Assembly (NCBI GenBank): GCA_002337145.1
Contig: DDFK01000003.1
Location: forward strand, 62,001-126,000
Reading direction: 5' to 3'
Length of the DNA stretch: 64,000 nt
Source: Chitinophagaceae bacterium UBA1930
GTDB taxonomy: Bacteria; Bacteroidota; Bacteroidia; Chitinophagales; Chitinophagaceae
Shown piece by piece: positions 42,727 to 51,200 of this stretch. The notes beneath the pieces were generated by a model. The model was not told the DNA's origin and ran no database searches. It saw only the letters and a list, made by a program, of their open reading frames with translations. The stretch's first letter is position 1. Each line of letters opens with the position of its first letter. The position numbers and the translations under genes were made by a program.

Positions 42727-44181
42727 TTATTGCCCCTGTGCCAGCGAGTAGGCTTTTTTGCCATCCCAGGCATTCAATAACTCAAGGCTGCATATTTTAA
42801 AATCGCCGCTTAGGCTCACATATAAACCAATAATGTCCTGTTGGTTCAAGGCATCGCCATCAATGCTTTCAAAACGTGCGTTGTATTGGTTAACAAGGTT
42901 TGTAAAGCGGCTACCCGTAGGCCATACTTGTGTGCCACGGTTGCTGATGTTTACCAACTTAAATTTAACTCCGGCATGACGTAGGCATTTTTTGGCAATA
43001 TCTTCTGGTTGCATGTTGCTTTCAATAAACATGTCAACCCCAACCATTTTTTCTTCACTACCTTCCACACTTTCCAGCATCGGGTTCTTGTCCAGATGGT
43101 ACACTGTACAGGTATTGGCCACATCGCTCAAATCTGTTTTGGGATTATGTTGTGGCTTTTTACCGAAATTATTGATGATGGCTTCGGCAAATGCAGTAGT
43201 GCTTAGCGATGGCGTTTGCTTGCTGCCAAAATCGCCTGTATGCACGCCACTTTCCAATGTGTACAATAAGGCATTTTCAATGGCAGATGCACTTTCCATC
43301 ATGCCCAGGTGTTGCAACATGCCTATACCGCTTAGCAATAGGGCTGTAGGGTTGGCTAGGTTTTTACCAGCAATATCCGGGGCAGTGCCGTGTACAGCTT
43401 CAAAAATGGAAATATGGTCGCCAATATTGGCGGATGGGGCAAAGCCAAGCCCACCAACAAGCCCGGCACATAAATCGCTTACAATGTCGCCTTGTAGGTT
43501 GGTGAGTACAACGGTATCAAACAGGTCGGGGCGGGTTACCAGTTTCATGCACAAATCGTCCACAATCACGTCATCGGCCTTTAACTCAGGATAGTCTTTT
43601 GCCACTTCATAAAACACTTCCAGAAACAGGCCATCCGTAATTTTCATGATGTTGGCTTTGTGGCCGCAGGTAATTCTTGTGGCACCTTTCTTTTTGGCCA
43701 TTTCAAAAGCATATTTGATTACCTGCATACTGCCGGGGCGTGTAATGAACCTTCTGCTCAACGCTACATCGTGTGTAAGCATGTGTTCTATACCACCGTA
43801 GGTATCTTCTATATTTTCACGTACAATAGTAATGTCTATAGGGATGCCTGCCTTGCTAAAAACAGTATCAACGCCATGTAATGTCTGGAACGTTCTTTTA
43901 TTGGCGTAGGTGTTCCAGGTTTTGCGAGCCGTAACATTGATGCTTTTTACACCTTTGCCTTTTGGGGTTTCCATTGGGCCTTTGAAGAGGATACCCAGAT
44001 TTTCAATTGTGTGCTGGGCCTCGGCTGTCATGCCATTGCTGAAGCCTTTGTCAAAAACCCATTTACCCATATCTACCACTTCATACGTTAACGGCACTTT
44101 GGCTGCATCGAAAATTTTCAGTACGGCATCCATTATTTCCGGGCCAATTCCATCGCCTTTTGCAACTGCAATCTTTGTCAT
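42727..44181 (-). CDS. icd: Isocitrate dehydrogenase (NADP-type)
   Basis: 484 residues from ATG at 44181. Oxidative decarboxylation of isocitrate to 2-oxoglutarate in the TCA cycle. Landmarks: VAKGDGIGPEIMDAVLKIF, INVTARKTWNTYANKRTF, IVRENIEDTYGGIEHM, DLFDTVVLTNLQGDIVSDLCAGLVGGLGFAPSANIG and ISIFEAVHGTAPDIAGKNLANPTALLLSG. The length (~480) and C-terminal extension after the dehydrogenase core resemble the long Icd form seen in Bacteroidota and alphaproteobacteria. A GTG two codons upstream is possible. Confidence 0.94.
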   Translation of the reverse strand: MTKIAVAKGDGIGPEIMDAVLKIFDAAKVPLTYEVVDMGKWVFDKGFSNGMTAEAQHTIENLGILFKGPMETPKGKGVKSINVTARKTWNTYANKRTFQTLHGVDTVFSKAGIPIDITIVRENIEDTYGGIEHMLTHDVALSRRFITRPGSMQVIKYAFEMAKKKGATRITCGHKANIMKITDGLFLEVFYEVAKDYPELKADDVIVDDLCMKLVTRPDLFDTVVLTNLQGDIVSDLCAGLVGGLGFAPSANIGDHISIFEAVHGTAPDIAGKNLANPTALLLSGIGMLQHLGMMESASAIENALLYTLESGVHTGDFGSKQTPSLSTTAFAEAIINNFGKKPQHNPKTDLSDVANTCTVYHLDKNPMLESVEGSEEKMVGVDMFIESNMQPEDIAKKCLRHAGVKFKLVNISNRGTQVWPTGSRFTNLVNQYNARFESIDGDALNQQDIIGLYVSLSGDFKICSLELLNAWDGKKAYSLAQGQ

Positions 44182-44203
44182 ATACACTGTATTTTTTGCT
44201 GTG

Positions 44204-44211
44204 CAAAAATA
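44204..44211 (-). promoter_or_regulatory. Probable -7 element of icd
   Basis: Minus strand TATTTTTG, a perfect TAnnTTTG, 22 bp upstream of the ATG at 44181. Confidence 0.45.
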
Positions 44212-44271
44212 CGTGATGAAGCGTTAGCAATGTTGCTATGCATGGAAAGTATAATTAATTAACACATGGCA

Positions 44272-44335
44272 ATTTATTGGCACACGGATTATACGGGTTT
44301 AACAGATTATAAATAGGATTTTCTGCTTTGCAGAT
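44272..44335 (+). repeat. 64-bp interspersed repeat, copy 1
   Basis: Starts ATTTATTGGCACACGGAT and ends with a hairpin TCTGC-TTT-GCAGA. Aligns over its length with 57033-57095, same orientation, with about one third substitutions in the middle. Confidence 0.7.
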
Positions 44336-44390
44336 AAGGTTTACCCATATTAGAAACACACACAATTATGCAATGAGGTTAACTACGAAG

Positions 44391-44484
44391 GGCGTAAGGG
44401 ATTGGAGTGGAAAGCCCGTGTGCTGCAGTCAGCATGCGGCTTGCAATGCAAAGCCCGACCCGCACAGGCGGGATACGCTATAAC
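44391..44484 (-). repeat. Interspersed ~100-bp intergenic repeat, copy 2 (inverted)
   Basis: Reverse complement of the element at 6479-6580: shares the CCCGCCTGTGCGGG hairpin end and the ATCCCTTACGC end, while its central hairpin (TGCTG-ACTG-CAGCA) differs in sequence. It lies 25 bp past the stop of the following lipoprotein gene. Confidence 0.72.
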
Positions 44485-44509
44485 AAAACCGGCATTTAAT
44501 TGTATCAGC

Positions 44510-45496
44510 TTAATAAATTTTCCAGCGATGGATGGTTTGTGTAAGCACACCGGGGTTTTCCATTAATACCAAGCCTATGTTTTTGGCAAAGTAGGAGTAG
44601 TAAGTACTTATGGTTTGGAAGTTGCCCGTCATGGTGTTTTTGTATTGCACATCGTTCTGTACCTTAATAATGCTGTCCAATGCAAAGCCGTTAATGGTCA
44701 TGCTGGTATTTACGGCAAGTAAGGTATAGTGTATTTTTACCTGGTTTACCAAAGAAGAAATTGTAGTGGTTGCTGTTGGGCTATCCCACTGTGTTGCTAC
44801 GGGTTGGTTTTCTTTTAAGAAGATGGTTTCCACTGGCGAACTGTAATTGTCCAACGTGTTGTATTGATAATAGTTGCCACCCGATTTTCTGAAATAGGAA
44901 CTGTCGTCGGGCGAAACGGCCTGCGTGGCCCTAAAAACACGGTAGGCATTGCCAGCAAAGGTTTTATCTAATGGCGTAGCTTCTAGGTGCAATGTATCGG
45001 TAAAACCCGTCATATCGTAAGCCCAGTTGCTGCCTACGCTGGTTGGGAAATAGTCGCTGATAACAGTAGGTGTAACCGTTGCACCCAAAGTAACTGTAAA
45101 CGTGCAGAAGGAGTTGTTGTAGGTTACCACAAAATCAGTATTTAAAGGCAGTATGGGCTTGCCATAGCCTTTTAGCTTAATGGTTTGCAGTCCGGCAGAT
45201 GTATAGCCGGTATCCCTGAACCAGAAGCCATTGGAGGTATCGGTAGTGATATTGTATTGGCCGGGTGTGGTTATGTTTACCTTAACCAAAACATAGTTGT
45301 CGTCTTTTAATGTAGAGTCCGCTAGGTAGGTACCATGAACAACAATATCCTGGCAATTGCCCAAATTGTCTTTTAGTGTACCAATTGATTTACCGCCAAT
45401 ATTTAGACCGCTTTCAAAGCTTGTTTCTTTTGCACAAGCTAATGCCAGGATTGAGATAGTGAATAACAGGAAAAATTTATTTGTCAATTGCTTCAT
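44510..45496 (-). CDS. Hypothetical lipoprotein
   Basis: 328 residues with lipoprotein signal MKQLTNKFFLLFTISILALACAKE. Mature protein rich in Thr, Asn, Tyr, of beta-sandwich type; the first half contains an Ig-like segment (GTYLADSTLKDDNYVLVKVNITTPGQYNI ... NTDFVVTYNNSFCTFTVTLGA). A second domain (YFPTSVGSNWAYDMTGF ...) has the NxWxY pattern frequent in Bacteroidota surface lipoproteins. No function recognised. Confidence 0.75.
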   Translation of the reverse strand: MKQLTNKFFLLFTISILALACAKETSFESGLNIGGKSIGTLKDNLGNCQDIVVHGTYLADSTLKDDNYVLVKVNITTPGQYNITTDTSNGFWFRDTGYTSAGLQTIKLKGYGKPILPLNTDFVVTYNNSFCTFTVTLGATVTPTVISDYFPTSVGSNWAYDMTGFTDTLHLEATPLDKTFAGNAYRVFRATQAVSPDDSSYFRKSGGNYYQYNTLDNYSSPVETIFLKENQPVATQWDSPTATTTISSLVNQVKIHYTLLAVNTSMTINGFALDSIIKVQNDVQYKNTMTGNFQTISTYYSYFAKNIGLVLMENPGVLTQTIHRWKIY

Positions 45497-45532
45497 GACC
45501 CGATGTTTGCTGATGGTACGAATATCAGATAA

Positions 45533-46534
45533 TTATTGAATTAGTAACGCTGCCTTGTTGGTTAAATTGCCTGTTTGCAGCAATTGTGCCACATTATTTA
45601 ACGTAATTGTGGCAATTTGTGCCATGGCTTCTTGGGTAAAAAAAGCCTGGTGTGCCGTAACCAATACATTGGGAAAACTCATGAGCCTTTGTATGGCATC
45701 GTCTTCTATGATGCTAGCGGAAAGGTCCTTAAAAAAGAGTTTTTCTTCCTGCTCGTACACATCGATGCCCAGGTAGGCAATATGGCCGGATTTAAGTGCG
45801 GCAATTACATGCTGTGTATGTATCAGGCCGCCGCGGCTGGTATTGATGAGCATTGCCCCTTTTTTCATGAGGGCAATGGTTTCGTTGTTGATGATGTGGT
45901 GGGTCTGTTCGGTTAACGGGCAGTGCAGGGAAAGGATGTCTGCCTGTTGCAGCACTTCCACCAAAGGGTGATAGGTTACGCCTATATCTTGCATGTCCCT
46001 ATTGGCAATTAAATCAAAAGCCATGACCTTGCAACCAAAGCCCAGCATTATTTTGCAGAAGGCCTTGCCAATATTTCCTGTACCAATTACCCCTACCGTT
46101 TTGCCATGCAGGTTAAACCCGAGCAGGCCATTTAGTGAAAAATTCTGTTCGCGTACCCGGTTGTATGCCTTATGCGTTTTCCTGTTCAAGGTAAGTATCA
46201 TAGCTATTGCATGTTCGGCCACAGCTTCGGGTGAGTAGGCTGGTACACGGCATACTTGTAACCCGTTTTCTTTGGCAGCGGCAAGGTCTATATTGTTGAA
46301 GCCGGCACAACGTAGGGCAATAACTTTTACTCCTTTTGCTGCCAATTGCTTGCAGATGGCCGCATCTATCTTATCGTTCACAAATACGCAAACGGCCTGG
46401 GTATTGTTGATTAGATGAACTGTTTGAATGTTGAGTGGCGTTTCAAAAAACTCTAGTTCAAAACCAATGCTTTCATTGTGTTGGTGGAAGAACTGTTTAT
46501 CATATAACTGCGTTGAGAAGAAAGTGATTTTCAT
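45533..46534 (-). CDS. D-2-hydroxyacid dehydrogenase (D-lactate dehydrogenase type)
   Basis: 333 residues. Opens MKITFFSTQLYDKQFF, as in LdhA-type enzymes; Rossmann motif GVIGTGNIGKAFCKIMLGFGCKVMAFD; catalytic-domain motifs LRCAGFNNIDLAAAKE, SPEAVAEHAIAMILTLNRK, HCPLTEQTHHIIN, and ...TAHQAFFTQEA with the catalytic His. NAD-dependent reduction of pyruvate or another 2-oxoacid. Not part of the ATP synthase operon: a terminator separates it from atpA. Confidence 0.9.
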   Translation of the reverse strand: MKITFFSTQLYDKQFFHQHNESIGFELEFFETPLNIQTVHLINNTQAVCVFVNDKIDAAICKQLAAKGVKVIALRCAGFNNIDLAAAKENGLQVCRVPAYSPEAVAEHAIAMILTLNRKTHKAYNRVREQNFSLNGLLGFNLHGKTVGVIGTGNIGKAFCKIMLGFGCKVMAFDLIANRDMQDIGVTYHPLVEVLQQADILSLHCPLTEQTHHIINNETIALMKKGAMLINTSRGGLIHTQHVIAALKSGHIAYLGIDVYEQEEKLFFKDLSASIIEDDAIQRLMSFPNVLVTAHQAFFTQEAMAQIATITLNNVAQLLQTGNLTNKAALLIQ

Positions 46535-46577
46535 TGGGTGAAGATAGTTTTTCAGATGCTTTGGGCAATTGGTTAAA

Positions 46578-46612
46578 ACAAAACAGCCCCGAATTTCTTC
46601 GAGGCTGTTTTT
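46578..46612 (-). terminator. Bidirectional-type terminator after atpA
   Basis: Stem of 12 pairs with one mismatch (46581-46593 with 46598-46610), loop TTTC; T-rich on the minus strand (GTTTTAACC) and plus strand. It ends the ATP synthase message 20 bp after atpA. Confidence 0.82.
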
Positions 46613-46631
46613 ATAAAAAGAGAATTATTTC

Positions 46632-48209
46632 TTATTTATACTGTGGTACAAGTCCTTTTGCAAGGTCTACCATTTTATTCAAGCTGTCTTCATTCAACTG
46701 GCCTTTCTTGAATTCAGCCAAAACATCAGGCAATTTGTTTTGCATTTCAGTTAAGAAATGTTCTTCAAATGCTTTTACGTTTTTAACTGCAACATCTTTC
46801 AATAAGCCCTGTGTACCCAAGTAGATGATCGCAACCTGCTTTTCTACAGAGAAAGGTGAGTATTGTGCCTGTTTCAATATTTCCACGTTACGTGCACCTT
46901 TGTCAATTACAGACTTTGTTGCAGCATCCAGGTCGCCACCAAATTTGGAGAACGCTTCCAACTCACGGTAAAGTGCTTGGTCCAGTTTCAAAGTACCAGC
47001 CACTTTTTTCATGGATTTGATCTGTGCGTTACCACCCACACGGCTTACAGAGATACCTACGTTAATAGCCGGACGGATACCTGCGTTGAACAAGTTACCT
47101 TCCAGGAATATCTGTCCGTCGGTAATGGAGATTACGTTGGTAGGAATATATGCAGATACGTCACCAGCCTGTGTTTCGATAATGGGCAATGCTGTTAAGC
47201 TACCGCCACCTTTTACCAGGTGCTTGATGCTATCTGGCAAGTCGTTCATGTTTTTTGCAATGGCGTCGTTGTTGATCACTTTTGCAGAACGCTCCAGCAA
47301 ACGGCTATGCAAATAGAATACGTCACCTGGGTAAGCTTCACGTCCTGGAGGCCTTTTCAACAACAGGGAAACCTCACGGTAAGCCACCGCCTGTTTTGAT
47401 AAATCATCATAAATAATCAAAGCTGGCCTACCGGTATCACGGAAGAACTCGCCAATGGCAGCACCTGCAAATGGAGCGTAGAACTGCAATGGGGCAGGGT
47501 CAGCAGCAGGGGCAGCAACAATGATTGTATAAGCCATTGCTCCGTTGTCTTCCAATGTTTTCATTACACCTGCAACAGTGGATGCTTTTTGACCAATTGC
47601 TACGTATATGCAGTAAACAGGTTTGCCTGCTTCGTAAAATTCTTTTTGATTGATGATGGTATCAACGCAAATAGCAGTTTTACCAGTCTGGCGGTCGCCA
47701 ATAACCAGCTCACGCTGGCCACGGCCTACAGGAATCATCGCATCAATGGCTTTGATACCGGTTTGCAAAGGCTCAGTTACAGGTTCACGGTAAATAACAC
47801 CAGGTGCCTTACGCTCCAATGGCATTTCATACAGTTCGCCTGTTATTGGACCTTTACCATCAATGGGTTCGCCCAAGGTATTTACTACACGGCCAACCAT
47901 GCCTTCGCCTACTTTAACAGAGGCAATCTGGTTGGTGCGTTTAACTTTTGCACCTTCTTTAATGCCTGCACTTTCACCAAGCAATACCACACCCACATTG
48001 TCTTCTTCAAGGTTCAATGCAATTGCACGTGTACCATTCTCAAACTCCACCAACTCACCACTACGTACATTGTTCAGTCCATATACACGGGCAATACCAT
48101 CACCCACCTGCAATACGGTACCTACTTCTTCCAAATCAGCGGAGGCGTTGAAGTTACTCAACTGCTGCCTTAATATTGCTGATATTTCATCCGGCTTAAT
48201 CTCTGCCAT
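46632..48209 (-). CDS. atpA: ATP synthase F1 subunit alpha
   Basis: 525 residues. The non-catalytic nucleotide-binding alpha subunit: Walker A GDRQTGKTA, LELAQY-equivalent region, the PS00152-like segment PAINVGISVSRVGGNAQ and the C-terminal helical bundle. Last of the atpB-E-F-H-A run. In many Bacteroidota atpG (gamma) follows; here a terminator follows instead. A 127-bp gap, containing a degenerate palindrome, separates atpH. Confidence 0.97.
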   Translation of the reverse strand: MAEIKPDEISAILRQQLSNFNASADLEEVGTVLQVGDGIARVYGLNNVRSGELVEFENGTRAIALNLEEDNVGVVLLGESAGIKEGAKVKRTNQIASVKVGEGMVGRVVNTLGEPIDGKGPITGELYEMPLERKAPGVIYREPVTEPLQTGIKAIDAMIPVGRGQRELVIGDRQTGKTAICVDTIINQKEFYEAGKPVYCIYVAIGQKASTVAGVMKTLEDNGAMAYTIIVAAPAADPAPLQFYAPFAGAAIGEFFRDTGRPALIIYDDLSKQAVAYREVSLLLKRPPGREAYPGDVFYLHSRLLERSAKVINNDAIAKNMNDLPDSIKHLVKGGGSLTALPIIETQAGDVSAYIPTNVISITDGQIFLEGNLFNAGIRPAINVGISVSRVGGNAQIKSMKKVAGTLKLDQALYRELEAFSKFGGDLDAATKSVIDKGARNVEILKQAQYSPFSVEKQVAIIYLGTQGLLKDVAVKNVKAFEEHFLTEMQNKLPDVLAEFKKGQLNEDSLNKMVDLAKGLVPQYK

Positions 48210-48279
48210 ATTTCGAGCGTTTTATGTTCTAATTTATATGTTTATGTAACCAGCTTTTGTTCGTTGTTCTGCTTTCTAC

Positions 48280-48299
48280 GTCTCGAGGCTATCGGGACA
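48280..48299. repeat. Degenerate copy of the CCCGATAG palindrome
   Basis: Right half intact (CTATCGGGAC), left half changed (GTCTCGAGG). Between atpH and atpA. Confidence 0.5.
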
Positions 48300-48335
48300 C
48301 CCATCAGGTGCACCAACTTTGCCGGGCAACTATGT

Positions 48336-48899
48336 TTACTTAAGTGCCTTTACGTAAATGTTCTTGCTAAACTGTTGCTTAATGTCCCTCAAATCCCTTG
48401 CAATACTGGCATCAACCAAGTTGTTGTTAAATTCCAGTACAAAACCACCAATTAAACTTTCGTCGGTTTTTGTTTCCAGTTCAATAGTGCCCAAACCTGC
48501 TTCGCTATTGGCTTTTGCAGCAATGGCATTTTTGATTTCGTCGCTTATTTCCACAGCAGTGGTCAGCTTTACGCGGTGAATGCCCTTTATTGCATTGTAT
48601 TGTTCAATAAAGGCTTCCACTATTTCAGGCAAATCGTTTTCACGGCCTTTTGCAGCCAATAAGCGGTTGAACTTAGCAGTTAGCTCGCTTACTTTACCAG
48701 CAGTTACCGCATCAATGATCTGTGCTTTTTTATCGGCTTTAATAATTGGACTACGCAAAAGGTTCACAAATTCTTTGCTGTTTTTGCAAACGGCTTCCAG
48801 GTATTTTATATCGGTGTACACAGCTTCCAGATTGCCTTGCTCTGTGGCAAGCTCAATCAAGCTTTTTGCGTACCTATTTGCTAAACGTGGATTGGGCAT
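48336..48899 (-). CDS. atpH: ATP synthase F1 subunit delta
   Basis: 187 residues. Starts MPNPRLANRYAKSLIELATEQGNLEAVYTDIKYLEAVCKN, the delta/OSCP signature region, and ends with GFVLEFNNNLVDASIARDLRDIKQQF, the typical C-terminal motif. Connects the F1 head to the b stalk. Upstream (79 bp) lies the heptamer array. Confidence 0.94.
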   Translation of the reverse strand: MPNPRLANRYAKSLIELATEQGNLEAVYTDIKYLEAVCKNSKEFVNLLRSPIIKADKKAQIIDAVTAGKVSELTAKFNRLLAAKGRENDLPEIVEAFIEQYNAIKGIHRVKLTTAVEISDEIKNAIAAKANSEAGLGTIELETKTDESLIGGFVLEFNNNLVDASIARDLRDIKQQFSKNIYVKALK

Positions 48900-48900
48900 T

Positions 48901-48983
48901 CTTAAACAGTTTAAGGTTTAAGGTTTAAGGTTAGAGGTTAAGCATCATTGCTTTAAACTTCCAACTTCAAACTTTAAACTAAT
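48901..48983. repeat. Facing heptamer arrays between atpF and atpH
   Basis: Left array: GTTTAAG at 48909-48915, 48916-48922, 48923-48929, then degenerate GTTAGAG and GTTAAGC. Right array from about 48952: TTTAAAC, TTCCAAC, TTCAAAC, TTTAAAC. The unit in the second array is close to the reverse complement of the first, so the two can pair. The end overlaps the atpF stop region. Confidence 0.65.
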
Positions 48984-49473
48984 TTAATTTCACTCCTTCG
49001 GCTAATTGCTTAATATAATTTTCTTGCTCGGCCTTGTTGCTAAGCTCCCTTCTCAAAATCTTTTCGCTTACTTCAACTACCAAGGCACCAACCTGATTCT
49101 TTACATCAATCAATGCAGCATTTTTTTGCTGAATGATAGAAGCTTGTGCATCAGCCACAATACGGTCGTATTCGGCTTTTGCTTTATCTTTTGCTTCGGC
49201 AATCATTTTGTCCGATGCCTTTTTGGCTTCCTTAATCATGGCACCACGTTCTTCACGGGCTTTCTGCATTAAGGTTTCGTTCTCGTTTTTCAACGCAGCC
49301 ATTTCGGCCTTTACTTTTTCGGCAGTTGCAATAGAATCTGCAATACCTTCTTCCCTTTCTTTCAAAGTAGCAAGGATTGGCTTCCAAGCATATTTCTTTA
49401 ATATCAAGAACACAACGATGAACGCAAGTAACGTCCAGAAAATAAGGCCTAAACCGGGTGTCAATAATTGCAT
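48979..49473 (-). CDS. atpF: ATP synthase F0 subunit b
   Basis: 164 residues starting MQLLTPGLGLIFWTLLAFIVVFLILKKY: a single membrane helix, then a long charged helical stalk (EGIADSIATAEKVKAEMAALKNENETLMQKAREER...). Start at 49473: it is preceded 8 bp upstream by a GGAGG Shine-Dalgarno site, unusually strong for this group. Five in-frame codons upstream of it, including a TTG, are rejected. Confidence 0.94.
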   Translation of the reverse strand: MQLLTPGLGLIFWTLLAFIVVFLILKKYAWKPILATLKEREEGIADSIATAEKVKAEMAALKNENETLMQKAREERGAMIKEAKKASDKMIAEAKDKAKAEYDRIVADAQASIIQQKNAALIDVKNQVGALVVEVSEKILRRELSNKAEQENYIKQLAEGVKLN

Positions 49474-49556
49474 AATATATTCCTCCAAAAATCCCGTGTT
49501 GTTGGGATGTTTAATTAAAACGGGTTTGCTGATGGATACTTCTTCAGTTGATAGCT

Positions 49557-49575
49557 GTCCCGATAACTATCGGGA
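49557..49575. repeat. Near-perfect copy of the CCCGATAG palindrome
   Basis: GTCCCGATAACTATCGGGA; differs from the perfect copy at 32737 in the centre. Between atpE and atpF. Confidence 0.65.
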
Positions 49576-49648
49576 TCACGAAAGAAGAATGATGTACTAC
49601 AGCTTGGTACATGCTGTTTAAAAGAACTGTTCTCAAAAACTTAAAAAT

Positions 49649-49685
49649 CAACTGCATTCATTGCCCTGTGCTTTGAATGCAGTTG
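49649..49685 (-). terminator. Hairpin between atpE and atpF (attenuator-like)
   Basis: Perfect 12-bp stem (49649-49660 with 49674-49685), 13-nt loop, followed on the minus strand by ATTTTTAAGTTTTT. Located 16 bp after the atpE stop, before atpF. Confidence 0.65.
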
Positions 49686-49701
49686 GAAGTAATTAAATTA
49701 A

Positions 49702-49950
49702 TTACCTGATGAAGATAGCCAATACAGATGCGATTACCGCAAACAGAGCAACACCCTCTACGAAAGCCGCAGTAAGGATCATGTTTGAGCGGATGTCGTT
49801 TGCAGCTTCCGGTTGGCGAGCGATGCTTTCTACAGCACCTTTACCAATCTGACCGATACCGATACCTGCACCAATTGCAGCCAAACCAGCACCAACTGCA
49901 GCACCTGCGTTAGAAATGCTACCATCTAACAAAATGTTCATTAAAGACAT
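49702..49950 (-). CDS. atpE: ATP synthase F0 subunit c
   Basis: 82 residues, two membrane helices joined by the R45-Q46-P47 loop. Helix 1 has the Gly-rich AIGAGIGIGQIGKGA, helix 2 the carboxylate E65 in AAFVEGVALF. The residue after E65 is Gly, not the Ser/Thr of well-studied Na+-binding c subunits, so a proton-type ring is more likely, though Q34 keeps this open. Confidence 0.95.
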   Translation of the reverse strand: MSLMNILLDGSISNAGAAVGAGLAAIGAGIGIGQIGKGAVESIARQPEAANDIRSNMILTAAFVEGVALFAVIASVLAIFIR

Positions 49951-49986
49951 GATTGTATGGTTTTGTTTATTAAAAAAACTGTTTAA

Positions 49987-51111
49987 TTAGTGGTGTGCAT
50001 GGGCTTCGTCATCGTGATGCTCGCCTTCAAATGCCTGTCCGATAAACACGGCAGTAAGGTTTGTAAAGATGAATGCCTGTATAAACGCCACTAGTATTTC
50101 GATAAAGTAAATGAAAATGGTAAATGCCATTGAAACAGGGGCAAAACCAATACCAGCACCAACACTTAGTTTGGTGAAGATGAAGATCATCATGATTAAA
50201 CAAGTGATGATCATGTGGCCCGCTACCATGTTTGCAAACAAACGGATGATTAATGCAAATGGTTTGGTGAACACACCTAAAAACTCAACAGGTATGAGGA
50301 TAAGTTTAACACCCAAAGGTACACCCGGAGGCCAGAAAATATGACCCCAGAAATGCTTGTTGGTGCTGAACAAGATGGCAATAAAGCTGATGACACCCAG
50401 TACTGCTGTAAAAGCAATATTGCCAGTTACGTTTGCAGAACCTGGTATCAAACCGAATATGTTACAGATCAATATAAAGAAGAAAACAGTAAGCAAATAA
50501 GGCATGTACTTTTCGTACTTGTGGCCGAGGTTGCTTTTGCCTACTTCGTCGCGTATGAATGTAATAACAGGCTCCAATGCATTCTGAAAACCGGATGGTG
50601 CTTTTTTGGAACCTTGTTGTTTGTATTTTTTTGCCACGCCCAGTAGTATCCAAACCAAAATGGCCAATGCCAATAGCATCTGCACTACGTTACGGGTCAT
50701 GGAGAAATCGTACACTTTAATATTTTCTTCAACAGCACCTTGTTCGTTTACAGCTTTGATAGTACCTTCTTCGAGTTTATAGCCATTGTAGGCAGCCTCG
50801 CCATGTTCAAATTTGGAAGACATGAAAAAAGAAAAGCCACGTTCGGGAGAGTAGATGATTACAGGCAAAGGTGCAGCAACTGCGTGACCATCGTAATCAA
50901 AAAAATGGAAACTGTGGTTGTCCATGATGTGTTCCATAATTACGGAACCAGGCTCAAAATCGCCTGCTTTCTTCTCTTCATGTTTTGCATTTGTTTCTGA
51001 ATGAGCAGGCTCATTTTCAGGAGTTTCGTTGGCAAAAGCAATATTAGAAAAAGTAATCAATAAAAGGCTGAAAGCCGCTACCAGTAATGATTTCACAGTT
51101 CTTAGAGCCAT
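49987..51111 (-). CDS. atpB: ATP synthase F0 subunit a
   Basis: 374 residues from ATG at 51111 (another ATG at 51117). An unusual extended form: a signal-like leader MALRTVKSLLVAAFSLLLITFSNIAFA, then a long acidic/His-rich periplasmic extension (about 35-110), then the a-subunit core with the essential Arg in LIIRLFANMVAGHMI and the last helices. The C-terminus is His-rich (EGEHHDDEAHAHH). Such N-terminal extensions are typical of Bacteroidota AtpB. First gene of the atpB-E-F-H-A message. Confidence 0.94.
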   Translation of the reverse strand: MALRTVKSLLVAAFSLLLITFSNIAFANETPENEPAHSETNAKHEEKKAGDFEPGSVIMEHIMDNHSFHFFDYDGHAVAAPLPVIIYSPERGFSFFMSSKFEHGEAAYNGYKLEEGTIKAVNEQGAVEENIKVYDFSMTRNVVQMLLALAILVWILLGVAKKYKQQGSKKAPSGFQNALEPVITFIRDEVGKSNLGHKYEKYMPYLLTVFFFILICNIFGLIPGSANVTGNIAFTAVLGVISFIAILFSTNKHFWGHIFWPPGVPLGVKLILIPVEFLGVFTKPFALIIRLFANMVAGHMIITCLIMMIFIFTKLSVGAGIGFAPVSMAFTIFIYFIEILVAFIQAFIFTNLTAVFIGQAFEGEHHDDEAHAHH

Positions 51112-51132
51112 ATACATTTCCGAATTTGGCTG

Positions 51133-51140
51133 CAAAGATA
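51133..51140 (-). promoter_or_regulatory. Probable -7 element of the atp operon
   Basis: Minus-strand TATCTTTG, a perfect TAnnTTTG, 15-21 bp upstream of the candidate AtpB starts. It places transcription downstream of the GTG-like extension to 51135 and supports the ATG choice. Confidence 0.5.
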
Positions 51141-51200
51141 GGGGTATGGAGCTGAGAAATGAAAAATGAGGAATGAAAAATTATGAATCCATGACAAAGT

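Larger units (their letters stand above)
44182..44509. other. Intergenic region holding two repeat elements
   Basis: Holds the icd promoter element (44204-44211), one copy of the 64-bp repeat (44272-44335) and one inverted copy of the ~100-bp repeat (44391-44484). No gene. Confidence 0.6.

Noticed and set aside
42992..43594. 200-aa open frame antisense to icd
   Set aside because: Shadow of the isocitrate dehydrogenase gene, Ser/Leu/Pro-rich without domain features.
48901..48983. Heptamer arrays as a CRISPR array
   Set aside because: Units are 7 bp with no unique spacers and no cas genes anywhere in the window.
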